NCBI RefSeq assembly: GCF_013113715.1
Contig: NZ_CP053344.1
Location: forward strand, 3,658,001-3,722,000
Length of the DNA stretch: 64,000 nucleotides
Reading direction: 5' to 3'
DNA from: Herbiconiux sp. SALV-R1
GTDB lineage: Bacteria > Actinomycetota > Actinomycetes > Actinomycetales > Microbacteriaceae
Shown here: piece by piece, positions 62,032 through 64,000 of the stretch
Numbering within the stretch: position 1 is the stretch's first letter
Layout: every line of letters starts with the position of its first letter
Translations under genes and position numbers: made by a program
Notes under the pieces: generated by a model
What the model was told of the DNA's origin: nothing
Databases searched by the model: none
The model's input: only the letters and a program-made list of their open reading frames with translations

Positions 62032-62868
62032 ATGACCGAACTCGCGGCACTGCTCCGCTCCTGGCGTGATCGGGTGCGACCCGAGGAGGCGGGCCTGCCC
62101 TCCGGTGGAGCGCGCCGCACACCCGGGCTCCGCCGGGAGGAGCTCGCCATGCTGGCCGGCATCAGCGTCGACTACGTCGTGCGCCTCGAGCAGGGGAGGG
62201 CAGAGCATCCGTCACCCCAGATGCTGGCCGCACTGGCCCGGGCGCTGAGACTCAGCGACGACGAGCGCGACCACCTCTACCGGGTGGCAGGTGCCGTGCC
62301 GCCTTCGTCCGACGAGGTCCCCCGGCACATCGCGCCCGGGGTGCAGCGGCTGGTCGACAGACTCGGACACAGCCCAGTGTCGGTGCACTCGGCGGCCTGG
62401 GACATCCTGTACGTCAACCCGCTCTGGATCACGCTGTTCGGCGACCCGGCGGGGCGGTCGGCTCTGGAGCGCAACATCCCGTGGCAGCAGTTCGTGCTCG
62501 GCATCCACCAGGTGGAGTTCGACGACCGGCACGCCTCGGAGTTCGACGCCGATCTCGCCGCCGACCTGCGCACGGCCCTGCGGCGCTACCCCGCCGATCG
62601 CAGCCTCGCCACCCTCGTCGCCCGGCTGCGCGCCGAGTCGCCGCGCTTCGAGGCGCTCTGGGCGTCGGCTCACATCGCGCAGCACCGCTCGACCCGCAAG
62701 CGCATTCTCGGAACCGCGGCCGGCGACATCGACGTCGACTGCGACGTGCTCACCGTGCCGGGGCACGACCTGCGCATCGTCGTGTACTCGGCCGTGCCGG
62801 GATCGGAGGACGAGAGCAAGCTCGACCTGCTGCGCGTCGCCCGCCCGGTGCGGGCCGCCGCTCGCTGA
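62032..62868 (+). CDS. XRE/MmyB-like helix-turn-helix regulator
   Basis: A 278-residue regulator. Residues about 8-65 carry the XRE HTH (LRREELAMLAGISVDYVVRLEQGR). The rest is the MmyB-like ligand domain: RLVDRLGHSPVSVHSAAWDILYVN, then SPRFEALWASAHI and DCDVLTVPGHDLRIVVYSA. Such proteins bind a fatty-acid-like ligand and usually regulate an adjacent dehydrogenase. Confidence 0.9.
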   Translation: MTELAALLRSWRDRVRPEEAGLPSGGARRTPGLRREELAMLAGISVDYVVRLEQGRAEHPSPQMLAALARALRLSDDERDHLYRVAGAVPPSSDEVPRHIAPGVQRLVDRLGHSPVSVHSAAWDILYVNPLWITLFGDPAGRSALERNIPWQQFVLGIHQVEFDDRHASEFDADLAADLRTALRRYPADRSLATLVARLRAESPRFEALWASAHIAQHRSTRKRILGTAAGDIDVDCDVLTVPGHDLRIVVYSAVPGSEDESKLDLLRVARPVRAAAR

Positions 62869-62881
62869 AACCGCCTCTCCT

Positions 62882-63706
62882 TCAGCCTGCCGGATCGGTG
62901 ACCGGAGGCACGGGGTCAGCAGGAGCGGGTGCAGGTGAAGTCGGATACCGTTCCCACACTCCCGGCTGCTCCCACCACGGATTGGGCACGAACCAGCCCG
63001 CCGGAGTCGGGCTGTCATCGCCACCGCCACCACCCCCGCCACCGGAGGCCGCCTCTTCGGCAGCGCGGCGGGCCTGCTCCTCGTTGTAGGCGAGCTGGGA
63101 ATCCTGGGTGGCGCGGGTCGCGGTGAGTACGTCCTGCACCTGCGCCGATGTCGCCGTGGTCGCGGGCGAGGCGAGCTGCGCCTGCTGCTCCACGATGGCC
63201 ATATAGGCCGCGTCTCGCACCGCCTGCTCGGCGTTCGGGGCGCCCTCGTTGAGCACCTGGATGGCCATGGTCACCACCCCGGCCCGCACCTGCCCGACCG
63301 CGGCGAGCACGGCGTCGAGGTCGGTGGCGAGTCGCTCCTCGTCGACCGGCGGCTCGGCCTGGCTCGCCGCGGGGCCGCCCGCCATCGACAGCTGCACCAC
63401 CTCGATGTCGGCAGCCAACTGCTCCGCAGCGGCGGCGAGCGCCGTGCGCGCCTCGGGGGATGCCCAGCCGTCACTCGCGGCGACCAGCGCCCGCGCATCG
63501 GCGACGAGCGGCTCCGCCGCAGGATCGAGCTCGACGACCTGCTCGATCGGCATCGGTGACGGGGTTGCGGTCACCGTGGCGACCGCGCCGGCTCCGTCGG
63601 GCCCGACCGGCCCCGCGCATCCGCTGAGCGTCAGCACGCCCGCGACTGCCGCCACCAGAGCGAGCCGCGTGGTCGCGCCTGCGCGCGTCGACCTCATGAG
63701 CACCAT
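62882..63706 (-). CDS. Hypothetical lipoprotein with helical middle and aromatic tail
   Basis: A 274-residue protein with a lipobox LTLSGCAGP (Cys near residue 30). The middle (about 55-215) is Ala/Glu/Gln-rich and probably all-helical or coiled coil. A nine-residue Gly run follows, then a Trp/Pro-rich tail (GWFVPNPWWEQPGVWERYP). No family recognised. GGAAAG precedes the ATG; ATG 63697 is an alternative start. Confidence 0.65.
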   Translation of the reverse strand: MVLMRSTRAGATTRLALVAAVAGVLTLSGCAGPVGPDGAGAVATVTATPSPMPIEQVVELDPAAEPLVADARALVAASDGWASPEARTALAAAAEQLAADIEVVQLSMAGGPAASQAEPPVDEERLATDLDAVLAAVGQVRAGVVTMAIQVLNEGAPNAEQAVRDAAYMAIVEQQAQLASPATTATSAQVQDVLTATRATQDSQLAYNEEQARRAAEEAASGGGGGGGGDDSPTPAGWFVPNPWWEQPGVWERYPTSPAPAPADPVPPVTDPAG

Positions 63707-63904
63707 CGTCTTTCCACCGTTCCGGCGCCGCGCGCCCCCGCCGTCAGCATAGAGAAGAGTGCGGATGCGCCGCCCGCTCCCGTTCGGGGCACGCCATGAG
63801 CCAACCCCGCATCGGCGCCGGCGGGCGCGGATCGCGCCGACGGCGGGGCACGCGCCCAGGCTCGCCCGGTAGCCTGGGGGCGGATGCGACGAGAGGGAGT
63901 GCCG

Positions 63905-64000
63905 ATGTCACGCCGCGACGAGATCGAATGCTGGCTCACCGACATGGACGGGGTGCTGGTGCACGAGAACCACCCCATCCCCGGGGCGGCCGAGCTGCTG
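63905..64000 (+). CDS. HAD-superfamily hydrolase (NagD-like), N-terminal part
   Basis: The first 32 codons lie before the window end. IECWLTDMDGVLVHENHPIPGAAELL carries HAD motif I (D-x-D, nucleophile Asp) in the form typical of subclass IIA phosphatases such as NagD. GAGAGGGAG lies upstream of the ATG, and a -10-like TAGCCT is at 63870. The substrate cannot be judged from this fragment. Confidence 0.75.
   Translation, partial: MSRRDEIECWLTDMDGVLVHENHPIPGAAELL

Overview
The window is about 70% GC, almost fully coding, and rich in ATGA/GTGA start-stop overlaps. It looks like a chromosomal segment of a high-GC actinobacterium, most likely Microbacteriaceae. The support is the small-protein family at 50724-51050, the NrtR-nadABC-nadS operon, leaderless-type promoters and sugar ABC systems without their own ATPase. 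The genus cannot be fixed from the sequence. I saw no tRNA, rRNA, CRISPR array, transposase or phage gene.

Region 1 (1-40.6 kb) is a catabolic island of at least four regulons. (a) 3-6902: a PucR-type regulator end, an APC permease, an MFS exporter, then a divergent pair under one palindrome. The pair is a 2-keto-3-deoxyaldonate dehydratase-like enzyme on one side and FadR-type regulator, DgoD-like sugar-acid dehydratase and SDR on the other, which suggests non-phosphorylative sugar-acid oxidation. (b) 6911-20050: a minus-strand operon of about 12 kb with its LacI regulator: ABC importer (binding protein and two permeases), GH3, GH42, sugar dehydrogenase, second DgoD-like dehydratase, cellulase-like hydrolase and SMP-30 lactonase. 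It reads as import of a plant oligosaccharide, hydrolysis and oxidation of the released sugar. (c) 20145-27231: two sets of Gfo/Idh, TIM-barrel isomerase, ThuA-like, alpha/beta-hydrolase and zinc dehydrogenase genes of unknown substrate. (d) 27395-39673: a PAS-AraC regulator, a second ABC importer, and an inositol-type set (IolE-like, three Gfo/Idh dehydrogenases, IolB, IolD, transaldolase) without iolC, iolJ or iolA in the window.

Region 2 (39.7-53.6 kb) holds regulators and envelope genes: a CitE-like lyase, a VOC protein, an AraC remnant, an ArsR regulator behind four 14-bp-spaced TTGCA repeats, and an AraC regulator fused to a CHY zinc finger. Next comes a five-gene envelope operon: OmpA-domain lipoprotein with perfect 51-bp repeats, DUF3060-like lipoprotein, DUF4190-like protein, response regulator and histidine kinase. 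After it lie a wall-anchored S8-like protease, a cassette of three small soluble proteins plus a membrane protein, an acetyltransferase and a DtxR-type regulator. Several minisatellites lie here.

Region 3 (53.6-64 kb) is the NAD de novo operon nrtR-nadA-nadB-nadC-nadS, followed by a Fic protein, an SDR/MmyB-type regulator pair, a lipoprotein and the start of a HAD phosphatase. The most striking feature of the window is in nadB. Three copies of a 57-nt palindromic element (19 codons; 20-16-20 arm-loop-arm) interrupt the gene without breaking its frame, in both orientations and two reading phases. They resemble the coding palindromic elements of Rickettsia. The gene also carries a repeat-built Ala/Pro tail of over 100 residues.
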